Origin: Rhodoferax sp.
Lineage (GTDB): Bacteria > Pseudomonadota > Gammaproteobacteria > Burkholderiales > Burkholderiaceae
Length of the DNA: 12,875 nucleotides
Direction of reading: 5' to 3'
Assembly: GCA_020048295.1 (NCBI GenBank)
Contig: JAIFMT010000014.1
Span: 1 to 12,875 of the forward strand
The translations under genes and the position numbers were made by a program. The notes beneath the pieces were generated by a model. It had not been told where the DNA came from. It saw only the letters and a list, made by a program, of their open reading frames with translations, and did not search any database. Positions 6,796-12,875 of this stretch are shown here, piece by piece; position 1 is the stretch's first letter, and each line of letters begins with the position of its first letter.

Positions 6796-6824
6796 CTTAT
6801 TGCACGTCCGCTGACTGCTATCAA
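6796..6824 (-). promoter_or_regulatory. Candidate promoter for the glycerate kinase gene
   Basis: On the minus strand TTGATA (6819-6824, 5 of 6) and AATAAG (6796-6801, 4 of 6) are separated by 17 nt, about 40 nt before the ATG. The start of transcription would be near 6789, beside CAATTGACAAATTGG (6772-6786), which resembles a sequence at the regulator gene's promoter. The gap 6757-6967 also holds an imperfect 18-bp palindrome, GGCCAGTC-AG-GACTGACC, at 6852-6869. I see no gene in this gap. A promoter would let the kinase be made apart from the permease. Confidence 0.3.
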
Positions 6825-6967
6825 ACTATCGATTCTCCGCAATGCATCTCGGGCCAGTCAGGACTGACCTTTGACACAAACAAGCAGACGCGACATGTTG
6901 GCTTTGTTGAGTATCTTGAAGGGCTCCCAAGGTGTCTTCGTATCCTAAAGTCAAACAAGGCAGCCGC

Positions 6968-7801
6968 TCACCACTCAATGACAGTGCCAACAAACGCGGG
7001 AATAAACCGCTCACCAAACCGTTGGTGAAGCGCGGCCATCATGGCAAATCCGGTGCAATGGTTGGCGGCGATCAACTCCGGCACAAAACCCTCAACCGCA
7101 TTCATGGTTGCATTTTGCTGCTCAGCCGAGACCGGGGCCAGATGGGTGCCGCCGATCCAGGTATGAAATCGGGTCTGGCCGGTGAGTGCCAGTCCGTGGC
7201 GGATGGTGTTGATCATGCCTGCATGGGTGCAGCCGCCAATCACCCGCAACCCTTGCGCACTGGCATGGAACAGCGAGATGTCATCCAGAATCGGGTCTTC
7301 ATGGCAGCAGCCGTCGCTCTCGCAGGTGAGCAGTCGGGTATCGCCCTTCTCATAGTCGGTCTGCCTTGGAATTTCACCGCTGAACCAGAGGCCAGGAATG
7401 ATCTCGAAGGGTTGTTTTGACAAAACCCACTGGGCACCGAGGTGGCTCAGTTGTGGCTCGGTGAAAGGTATGCCAATGAAGTGCCGCTGGCCGGCGGTGG
7501 AAATGCGGGTCTGGAAAATGTCAGGGTGCGCATACACCGGCATGGGTTTGGCTGCGTGTTGCAACACACGCATCAGACCGCCCACATGATCGTAATGGCC
7601 ATGACTGAGCACCACCGCGTCCAGGCTGGCAGGATGCACTCCGAGCAAACTCAGGTTATTGACCACCGCACCGCTTTGACCGGTATCAAAGAGAATGCGT
7701 TTCCCGTCGTTCTCGATCAGCAGCGACAGACCATGTTCGGCGACAAATGGGCCACGAATACTCGGTGGAACCGCATTGTCAATGACCACTGTGACTTTCA
7801 T
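6968..7801 (-). CDS. Metallo-beta-lactamase-fold hydrolase (COG1237-like)
   Basis: A 277-residue soluble protein with the MBL metal site: L-S-H67-G-H69-Y-D71-H72, with later candidate ligands in GGCTHAGM, IGGTHL and IAANHCTG. The start MKVTVVIDN and the ILFDTGQSG strand are as in the COG1237 group, often named after an archaeal pterin-ribose phosphate synthase. That name should not be carried over: no pterin genes are near. The gene lies 32 nt after the permease gene in the same direction, so the two are probably co-transcribed. Many MBL proteins cut esters, lactones or thioesters, so a role in making or releasing the acid that the permease and kinase handle is possible but unproven. ATG7801 has AAAGGAGA 7-8 nt upstream. 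The fold is certain; the substrate is not known. Confidence 0.85.
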   Translation of the reverse strand: MKVTVVIDNAVPPSIRGPFVAEHGLSLLIENDGKRILFDTGQSGAVVNNLSLLGVHPASLDAVVLSHGHYDHVGGLMRVLQHAAKPMPVYAHPDIFQTRISTAGQRHFIGIPFTEPQLSHLGAQWVLSKQPFEIIPGLWFSGEIPRQTDYEKGDTRLLTCESDGCCHEDPILDDISLFHASAQGLRVIGGCTHAGMINTIRHGLALTGQTRFHTWIGGTHLAPVSAEQQNATMNAVEGFVPELIAANHCTGFAMMAALHQRFGERFIPAFVGTVIEW

Positions 7802-7833
7802 TGAAACTCTCCTTTGTTAAGTCGAATCAGGGA

Positions 7834-9171
7834 CTAACCCACAACCATATTGAGTGCCAGCAGACAGCCCAGCCCGACCACCGAGGCAATCGTGGTGGAG
7901 AGGGTGTAGGTCTTGAAAATGTCGCCCATCGACATGCCGAAGCTTTCCTTGACGAACCAGAAGCCCGGGTCATTCACATGGGACAGCCCGATGGCCCCAA
8001 CCCCGATGGCCACGGCCACCAGCGCCGGGTCGAGTCCGGGGTACATTGGCAGGATCGGCGTGACCAAGCCGACCGCCGCCACCATGGCAATGGTCGCACC
8101 GCCAACCGCAAAGCGCATGATCAAGGCGATGGACCACGCCAGGATGAGCGGATTGATTTGCCAGGTGACAAACACCGACTTCAGCGCCGCACCAATGCCG
8201 CTGTCCATCAGCATCTTGTTGAAGGCACCGCTGGCACCAATGATGAGCAGGATGGCGGCCATCGGACCGATCGCGGTTTCACTGAACTTTTGCAACTGCT
8301 CCATGGTTTTTCCGCGGCTCAGGCCCAAGGTCCAGTAAGCCAGTATGACGGCCATGAACAAGGCCATGACCGGGTCGCCCAGCAGGTTGATATAGACCAT
8401 GGCCGGATGGGTCTTGCCCAGTTGCATCTCAAAAATGGTCTTTGAGATCATCAGGATGAGCGGAAACAGGATGGTGAAAAGCGTTGTCCAGAAAGCTGGC
8501 AACTGGTTGTCAGGTGTTGCTGCCCGGTTCTTGTACTGATCCGGCGGGTTCAATGTGAATTTGTCACCAATCATCTTTCCAAACACCGGACCGGCCAGCG
8601 CGGCGGCCGGCAGGCCAACGATCAGACCATAAAGAATGACTTTGCCGATGTCGGCATTCAAGCCGATGGCCACGGCAGTGGCTGCCGGGTGCGGCGGCAC
8701 AATGCAATGCACCGTCAGCAAGCCAATGATCATTGGAATGCCGACCATCACCACTGACATGCCAGCCTCAATGGCCACGCTAAACAGTATTGGCATCAAC
8801 AGGACGATACCGACCTGAAAGAAAACCGGAATGCCGCACAGGTAGCCGACAACCATCATCGCCCAGTGGGTGTTGCGTTTGCCCATTTTGTTGATCAGCG
8901 TGCGGGCCAGCCGCTCCGATCCGCCCGACACTTCCATCATCTTGCCGATGATCGCCCCCAGTGCCAGGATCGGTGCCAATAGTCCCAAAAAGCCGCCCAT
9001 GCCCAGTTCGATCGTCTTGAATATCTTGTCGAACGGCATTCCGGTTGAAAAGCCGATGAAAAAGCAGGCCGAGAGCAGCGCAAGAAAAGCGTGCAACTTG
9101 AATTTGATCGTCAGCAGAAGGATCAAACCTATGCCGCCTGCCAAAATAAGCAACATTCCAGATGTTCCCAT
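7834..9171 (-). CDS. GntP-family sugar-acid permease (gluconate/glycerate type)
   Basis: Inner-membrane transporter of 445 residues, the normal GntP length, with a dozen or more hydrophobic segments from LLILAGGIGLILLLTI to VGLGCLLALNMVVG. Family hallmarks: LGAIIGKMMEVSGGSERLA, GYLCGIPVFFQVG, TVHCIVPPHPAATA and SHVNDPGFWFVKE. Members take up gluconate, idonate, D-serine or glycerate, as a rule with protons. The neighbouring glycerate kinase and CdaR-type regulator suggest glycerate or a related short hydroxy acid here; this is inference. The start ATG9171 has GAGGAG 7 nt upstream. The gene is divergent from the regulator across 211 nt and is the first of a probable permease-hydrolase(-kinase) operon. 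I found no clear sigma-70 promoter for it; TTGATA at 9225-9230 on the minus strand lacks a good -10. Confidence 0.9.
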   Translation of the reverse strand: MGTSGMLLILAGGIGLILLLTIKFKLHAFLALLSACFFIGFSTGMPFDKIFKTIELGMGGFLGLLAPILALGAIIGKMMEVSGGSERLARTLINKMGKRNTHWAMMVVGYLCGIPVFFQVGIVLLMPILFSVAIEAGMSVVMVGIPMIIGLLTVHCIVPPHPAATAVAIGLNADIGKVILYGLIVGLPAAALAGPVFGKMIGDKFTLNPPDQYKNRAATPDNQLPAFWTTLFTILFPLILMISKTIFEMQLGKTHPAMVYINLLGDPVMALFMAVILAYWTLGLSRGKTMEQLQKFSETAIGPMAAILLIIGASGAFNKMLMDSGIGAALKSVFVTWQINPLILAWSIALIMRFAVGGATIAMVAAVGLVTPILPMYPGLDPALVAVAIGVGAIGLSHVNDPGFWFVKESFGMSMGDIFKTYTLSTTIASVVGLGCLLALNMVVG

Positions 9172-9302
9172 TCACTTTCTCCTCGTCATGTCTCTCATGT
9201 GTAATCCAATGCCATCAAGGTTCATATCAATGACATCAGCTCGACGAAGCAAGGTCATTTGTCCTGCTTCTTGCCGGGTGATTGTTGGTGGCTGGATTGA
9301 TT

Positions 9303-9331
9303 TTGACAATTGGCCTGGCTGAATGAATAAA
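9303..9331 (+). promoter_or_regulatory. Candidate sigma-70 promoter for the cdaR-like gene
   Basis: A perfect -35 TTGACA (9303-9308) is followed after 17 nt by AATAAA (9326-9331, 4 of 6 matches) in an AT-rich stretch. Transcription would start near 9338, giving a leader of about 45 nt with the inverted repeat at 9352-9370. The rest of the divergent gap holds an AATGAC...GTCATT pair (9229-9234, 9254-9259) and the palindrome AACATGTT (9334-9341), which may be regulator sites. Confidence 0.45.
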
Positions 9332-9351
9332 TGAACATGTTGTTGAATGTT

Positions 9352-9370
9352 GTTGTGCATGACGCACAAC
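9352..9370. promoter_or_regulatory. Inverted repeat in the cdaR leader, candidate operator
   Basis: GTTGTGC (9352-9358) and GCACAAC (9364-9370) are perfect inverse complements around ATGAC. The repeat ends 12 nt before the start codon and directly before the GAGGG ribosome site. As DNA it could bind a dimeric regulator, for example the CdaR-like protein itself; as RNA it makes a 7-bp hairpin. I do not know the true site of this regulator, and I saw no second copy before the permease. Confidence 0.4.
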
Positions 9371-9382
9371 TGAGGGCGATTT

Positions 9383-10552
9383 ATGGTCATTACTGAAGAA
9401 ATGGCGCAGAAGATTGTGGCCACCCTGCTGCCGGTGGTTCACCGCAACGTCAACATCATGAATCGCGACGGCATCATCATTGGCACCGGCCAGGCGAACC
9501 GGCTAAAGACGTTTCACAAAGGGGCACTCGACGCGGTGACGAGCGGCGCCGCCATCGAAATCTATCCCGATGAGCTGTCCCGCTATCCCGGTGCGCTGCA
9601 GGGGGTCAATATGCCGATTCTGCTGGAGGCGCAGATCGTCGGTGTCGTCGGGGTTTTTGGTGTGCCCGATGAGGTGCGCGATACGGCGCGCATCGTGAAA
9701 CTGGTGACCGAGCTGATTCTGGAGCAGGAACTATCGCAGCGGGAGGCCCTGGCACGTTCACGCCTGCGCGACCAGTTTCTGGACGTGGCGCTGCACCACG
9801 CCGGGCATGAATTGCCGCCCAAAGTGCTTCGGCTGGCGCGCACCATGGGGGTCAACCTGGAAGGCCGGCATTGCGTGTGCATCGCCGACCTCAAGCCGTG
9901 TCGCGGGCTGGCCGTCTCAGAAAGCGGGGTGTCAGGACTACTGATAGAGCGCATCGCCGAGTTGGTGGAGAACCAGTTGTTGCAGCAGGGGCTGGTTCAG
10001 CCAAACGATTTGTTGTCGTTTCGCGAGGAGCAACTGATCATTCTGCGGGAGATAACGGGCAATGATGAGCCTTCAGTCATGCTGCCGTCATGGCTGCTAA
10101 AAGTCCAATCGGCGCTTTCCCGGATTTGTAATGCCGTGATTCACTGTGCTGCCGGTGGTGTGGCAGACGAGGCCGCCGAATACCCGGCATCTTATGCACA
10201 GGCCATGTTTTGTCTGGCGCACTGCAGTCGGCAACGACCCACACAATCACTTTTCGATCGCGAATTGCTGGTGCGCTACCTTGCCTCCCAGACAGCCACT
10301 GGCCCGGCAGCGATGGTGTTGCGTAACTACCGCAGCCGGTTTGAGGCCGTGGCGCGCAAGCACGCTTACCTGAAGGAAACCCTGTCTTCGCTGCTGGCAT
10401 GCAATCTGGATGCGGGACGTTCTGCGGAGCAACTGGGTATCCACCGCAATACGCTGGCTTACCGGCAACAACGCATTCGGGATGAACTTGATCTGGATCC
10501 AGTCAACGACATCGCGGACGTCCTGCTGGTCTATTTTTTGATCGATTGGTAG
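9383..10552 (+). CDS. cdaR: CdaR (SdaR)-family transcriptional regulator of sugar-acid use
   Basis: A 389-residue regulator. The N-terminal putative sugar diacid recognition domain covers about residues 5-135 (MAQKIVATLLPVVHRNVNIM, RDGIIIGTGQ, GVNMPILLEAQIVGVVGVFG). A middle region of the type found in PucR/CdaR proteins follows, and the end has the PucR-type helix-turn-helix at about 342-368 (AEQLGIHRNTLAYRQQRI). In E. coli, CdaR activates galactarate, glucarate and glycerate genes, including a glycerate kinase. Here it is divergent from a GntP permease whose operon leads to a glycerate kinase, so the same type of control, with glycerate or a related acid as signal, is likely. ATG9383 has GAGGG six nt upstream. 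The family call is firm; the exact inducer is inferred. Confidence 0.92.
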   Translation: MVITEEMAQKIVATLLPVVHRNVNIMNRDGIIIGTGQANRLKTFHKGALDAVTSGAAIEIYPDELSRYPGALQGVNMPILLEAQIVGVVGVFGVPDEVRDTARIVKLVTELILEQELSQREALARSRLRDQFLDVALHHAGHELPPKVLRLARTMGVNLEGRHCVCIADLKPCRGLAVSESGVSGLLIERIAELVENQLLQQGLVQPNDLLSFREEQLIILREITGNDEPSVMLPSWLLKVQSALSRICNAVIHCAAGGVADEAAEYPASYAQAMFCLAHCSRQRPTQSLFDRELLVRYLASQTATGPAAMVLRNYRSRFEAVARKHAYLKETLSSLLACNLDAGRSAEQLGIHRNTLAYRQQRIRDELDLDPVNDIADVLLVYFLIDW

Positions 10553-10556
10553 CATA

Positions 10557-10607
10557 AAAGTTGGCATGTAGCGCTCGTCCTGATTGAGCTGGAAGCTATT
10601 GAATCAG
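10557..10607 (+). repeat. Degenerate intergenic repeat (Comamonadaceae-type), fuller copy
   Basis: Right after the regulator's stop codon the sequence holds TGTAGCGCTCG, TGATTGAGC and GGAAGCTATTGAATCAGG in this order, like the TAGCGCT...AGCGCTAGCAGCTATTGATTT element that I recall from Comamonadaceae intergenic regions. The fragment at 3519-3543 shares the GCGCTA and GCTATT parts. Both copies are diverged. The remainder of the 116-nt gap up to 10668 has no gene, only a hairpin at its right end. Confidence 0.38.
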
Positions 10608-10659
10608 GTGCAAACTGCTGCAGGCGTTGGCCACTTCGTGCGGGTCCATGAAGCAGCTC

Positions 10660-10677
10660 AAGGGCTGATTAGCCCTT
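10660..10677. terminator. Hairpin between convergent regulator and reductase genes
   Basis: AAGGGCT (10660-10666), GATT and AGCCCTT (10671-10677) form a perfect 7-bp stem with a 4-nt loop, placed just beyond the original end of the reductase gene (stop at 10682-10684). Symmetry allows action on both converging transcripts. Neither flank has a real T-tract, so termination is only possible, not shown. Confidence 0.4.
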
Positions 10678-10681
10678 GGCT

Positions 10682-11883
10682 TTAGCGAAGCAGCAAGCTT
10701 GCCAGGTCAAAGCCCCTATCCGCCACTTGCGCGGGTGTGGGTGACACGCCGGCATCAAGCAGCTTGCGCGCTTGCAAATGGTCTTTGCTGGCGTTGATGC
10801 TGTCCACCGCCAGCAGCTGAGTGTCCTTGAAGTGATACACGCTGAAGCTGCTGCCCAGGTTGGCTCGCTCAGCCGTGCCGATATCGCCGCGCACCGCCCA
10901 TTGGTTGGCACCCATCGACAAGCCGGCCATTTGCAGCTTTTTGTCGTACTGGTCGCTCCAGAACCAGGGCGTGGCGGTGAAGGGTTCACCGACTCCAGCC
11001 GGATCAGGCTGCCGTCTGGCAAGCGGCGTGCGGTGCAGTCGCCGGCCGCCACGATGGCAGGGTCACTGGTGCGCGCGCAAGCGTCCACCACAATGCCGCG
11101 CTCGCAGTCCAGTCCGGCGGCTTGCGCCAGCTGGTCGTTGGCGATAACGCCAATACCCACCACCACCAAACCGGCCGGGTGCAGCGTGCCGTCGGCCATG
11201 CGCACCGCGCTGACGCGGCCTTGGGGCCCGGTTTCCAGCGCGGCAATGCGGGTATCCAGCAGCAGATTGACTCCGTGGCTGCGGTGCAGCTGGGCATACC
11301 AGCTGGACAGCACCGGTGCCAGCACGCGGCCCAGCAGGCGTGGCGCGGCCTCCAGCACCGTCACCTGCAAGCCTTTTTTGCGCGCTGTGGCAGCCACTTC
11401 AAGCCCGATAAAGCCACCGCCAATGACGATGACGGGTTGTTGTTGCGCCACGCATTCGGCCAGATGTCGGGCAATGGCATCGGCATCGTCGCGTGAGCGC
11501 AGCGCCAGCACGCCCGCGGCATTGCCGCCGGGCAGCGCCAGACTGCGCGGCGTGGCACCAGTGGCCAGCACCAGACCGGTGTAGGGCAGGGCGCTGCCGT
11601 CGGCCAGATAGACCTGTTTGGCAGCGCGGTCAATGCGGCTGACGCTGACACCGGTGCGCAGGCTGATGTTCTTGCGCGCCAGCATGTCGGGCGCGCGCAT
11701 GACCAGCTGGGCGCTGTCCATCTCGCCGGCCAGCCAGGCTTTGGACAGCGGCGGGCGGTGATACGGGCCGTAGGGCTCGTCACCCAGCAGGGTGATGGCA
11801 CCGGCAAAGCCGCCAGCGCGCAAGGCCTCGGCGGTTTGCACGCCCGCTTGCCCGGCACCAATCACCACAATGGACTGCGTCAT
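10682..11883 (-). pseudogene. FAD-dependent ferredoxin reductase, broken by an internal deletion and frameshift
   Basis: Relative of putidaredoxin/rhodocoxin reductases, which pass electrons from NAD(P)H to a [2Fe-2S] ferredoxin serving a P450. The N-terminal 299 residues are intact: FAD fold GAGQAG (9-14), YGPYHRPPLSKAWL, LVLATGATPR, NAD(P) fold GGGFIG (155-160), AAGDC with D282, and RLESV to V299. In relatives, about 24 residues (NALEQARKIAA-like) link this to PWFWSDQY. Here only 17 nt remain between the V299 codon and that motif, and the frame has changed: TATPWFWSDQYDKKLQMAGL and the genuine C-terminus, ending LASLLLR, follow in another frame, stop at 10682-10684. One deletion of about 55 nt explains both. 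By chance the first frame stays open to 10669 with a meaningless tail. ATG11883 has GGAG six nt upstream and lies 23 nt after the ferredoxin gene. It is a pseudogene unless there is a sequencing error. Confidence 0.85.
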
Positions 11884-11906
11884 CTCAGGCTCCCGAAAAT
11901 GGTGGT

Positions 11907-12230
11907 TTATTCCTGCGTCTCGGGCAGATAGACCCGCAGGCCTTCAAGGGCTGCGGTGGACTTGATCTGGCACGCCAGGCGGCTGTTGGGGCGACGCTCG
12001 GCAGCCACGTTGTCCAGCATCGCCAGCTCGTTGTCGGTGGGTGCAGGCAGTTCGCCCAGGCGCTCTTCCTCGATGTAGCAGTGGCAGGTGGCGCAGGCGC
12101 ACGAGCCGCCGCACTCGCCCAAAATGCCGTCGATGCCATTGGCGGTTGCGCCTTGCATCAGGTTCCAGCCGTCGGTCAGCTCGATGGTGGTGCTTTGTCC
12201 GGTTGCGTCGATGTAGGTGATATTGGCCAT
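11907..12230 (-). CDS. [2Fe-2S] ferredoxin, putidaredoxin/adrenodoxin type
   Basis: A 107-residue soluble electron carrier, full length for the family. The cluster cysteines are C40, C46, C49 and C87 (C-x5-C-x2-C-x37-C, in GECGGSCACATCHCYI and RLACQI), the pattern of putidaredoxin and adrenodoxin rather than plant ferredoxin; C44 and C51 are extra. The acidic stretch after the cluster (IEEERLGELPAPTDNE) is the region where this family docks to reductase and P450. It lies between the P450 and reductase genes, all leftward, and should carry electrons one at a time to the P450. ATG12230 has AGGAGA seven nt upstream, and this ribosome site touches the T-tract of a terminator. Identity is firm. 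Confidence 0.95.
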   Translation of the reverse strand: MANITYIDATGQSTTIELTDGWNLMQGATANGIDGILGECGGSCACATCHCYIEEERLGELPAPTDNELAMLDNVAAERRPNSRLACQIKSTAALEGLRVYLPETQE

Positions 12231-12240
12231 GAATCAATCT

Positions 12241-12278
12241 CCTGAAAAAATAAGCGCGCCGCCTGATCAGGGCGGCGC
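12241..12278 (-). terminator. Intrinsic terminator between P450 and ferredoxin genes
   Basis: Read leftward, GCGCCGCC (12278-12271) and GGCGGCGC (12263-12256) form a perfect 8-bp GC stem with a 7-nt loop, followed by GCTTATTTTTTC, a clear T-tract. It lies 25 nt after the P450 stop codon and its T-tract ends at the ferredoxin ribosome site. It is the only canonical Rho-independent terminator I see in the window. It should cut or reduce transcription passing from the P450 into the ferredoxin and reductase genes. Confidence 0.8.
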
Positions 12279-12303
12279 AAGGTTGAAGGTCAATTGAGGA
12301 TTA

Positions 12304-12875
12304 TCAAACAGCCAGCTCCAGCACCAGTGGGCTGCGGAAAGTACTCGACGGCATCCAGGGCAATTGGTCAGCCACGCGGTGGTAGTCGGGCACCACTTTG
12401 TGGAACGTATCAAAGGCAATCTTCACCGCAATGCGGGCAATGGCGGTGCCCAGGCAGGCGTGCAGTCCGCCGCCAAAACCCAGGTGACCGCGTGGCTTGC
12501 GGGCCAGGTCAAACACATCGGGGTTGGGGTACTGGCGCTCGTCGCGGTTGCCACTGCCATAGGCCAGACAGACAAAGTCGCCCTCACGCAGGGTCTGTCC
12601 GTGCAGTGTCACGTCCTTCATCAGGCGGCGGCGAAAACGCTGTGCCGAGGTGTTGAAGCGCAGGCTTTCTTCGATGGCATCGGGCAGCAGGTCGGGCTGG
12701 GACACCACCGCCTGGCGCACCTCGGGCAAAGAAGCCAGGTTGTAGGCAAACATCATCATGAAGCCGCCAAGCGACTCCACCCCAGCCATGATCAGCGTGG
12801 TGGTGGTCAGCAGCACCTCGCGGTCGTCGAGGCGGTCGCCGTCAATTTCAGCCAGCGCAAAGTTGCTGATCAGGT
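12304..12875 (-). CDS. Bacterial class I cytochrome P450, N-terminal part beyond the window edge
   Basis: Heme-thiolate monooxygenase; the last 190 residues are in the window and the start lies to the right. Seen in order: LDDREVLLTTTTLIMAGVES (I helix; the usual A-G-x-D/E-T is A-G-V-E-S), K-helix EESLR, the meander NRDERQYPNPDVFDLAR, and the heme loop FGGGLHACLG whose cysteine codon is at 12454-12456, then the L helix. It has no transmembrane or reductase part, so it needs the ferredoxin and reductase encoded just downstream. The heme region resembles CYP199-type enzymes acting on aromatic acids more than CYP153 alkane hydroxylases, but this is an impression and the substrate is unknown. The ATG-like GTG at 12816 is internal, not the start. 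Confidence 0.92.
   Translation of the reverse strand, partial: LISNFALAEIDGDRLDDREVLLTTTTLIMAGVESLGGFMMMFAYNLASLPEVRQAVVSQPDLLPDAIEESLRFNTSAQRFRRRLMKDVTLHGQTLREGDFVCLAYGSGNRDERQYPNPDVFDLARKPRGHLGFGGGLHACLGTAIARIAVKIAFDTFHKVVPDYHRVADQLPWMPSSTFRSPLVLELAV

Noticed and set aside
6852..6869. Imperfect palindrome GGCCAGTC-AG-GACTGACC as a terminator after the hydrolase gene
   Set aside because: The central loop would be too short for a stable RNA hairpin of this length and no T-tract follows; kept only as a possible protein site.
7801..8445. Rightward open frame (214 codons) opposite the permease
   Set aside because: Antisense to conserved GntP motifs; hydrophilic shadow of a membrane protein.
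10669..10986. Reductase read as one intact 404-residue protein
   Set aside because: The tail after V299 is Ser/Arg/Cys-rich and unlike the family, whereas another frame of the same DNA gives the true C-terminal domain. The open frame to 10669 is chance.
10772..11584. Rightward open frame (270 codons) opposite the reductase
   Set aside because: Antisense shadow of recognised FAD and NAD domains, Ser/Arg/Pro-rich, with no known motif.

Overview
The window looks like chromosome from a GC-rich beta-proteobacterium of the Burkholderiales, most likely the Comamonadaceae (Rhodoferax/Polaromonas-like). This is inferred from protein character and from two degenerate intergenic repeats of a type I recall from that family, not from a database search. 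I see no rRNA, tRNA, CRISPR array, transposase or phage gene.

Layout. (1) Positions 1-3504, minus strand: a membrane histidine kinase, a receiver-only response regulator 6 nt after it, then rpoH (sigma-32, cut by the left edge). A perfect CIRCE operator lies between the regulator and rpoH. (2) Positions 3764-5435, plus strand: a small TusE/DsrC-like sulfur-relay protein and a Bcr/CflA-type drug efflux transporter with a structured leader. (3) Positions 5464-10552: an apparent glycerate or sugar-acid utilisation cluster. A GntP-family permease, a metallo-beta-lactamase-fold hydrolase and a type-2 glycerate kinase run leftward, and a CdaR-family regulator is divergent from the permease. (4) Positions 10669-12875, minus strand: a class I cytochrome P450 system of P450 (cut by the right edge), putidaredoxin-type [2Fe-2S] ferredoxin and FAD-dependent ferredoxin reductase. 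The reductase gene is broken.

How it works together. The kinase and lone receiver form a split phosphorelay. rpoH is probably under HrcA repression through CIRCE. In the acid cluster, CdaR would sense an acid such as glycerate, GntP would import it, and the kinase would send it into glycolysis as 2-phosphoglycerate; the hydrolase's role is unknown. In the P450 system electrons would run NAD(P)H to reductase to ferredoxin to P450. The reductase lacks about 55 nt compared with its family and is frameshifted, so either another reductase serves the P450, the system is decaying, or the sequence has an error here. A strong intrinsic terminator sits between the P450 and the ferredoxin.

No gene-free stretch exceeds 300 bases. 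The longest gaps are 3505-3763, 6757-6967, 9172-9382, 4058-4196 and 10553-10668, and their contents are listed. I did not find a clearly new multi-gene system. The most unusual points are the CIRCE-controlled rpoH, the broken reductase, the terminator inside the P450 operon and the uncharacterised hydrolase in the acid cluster.
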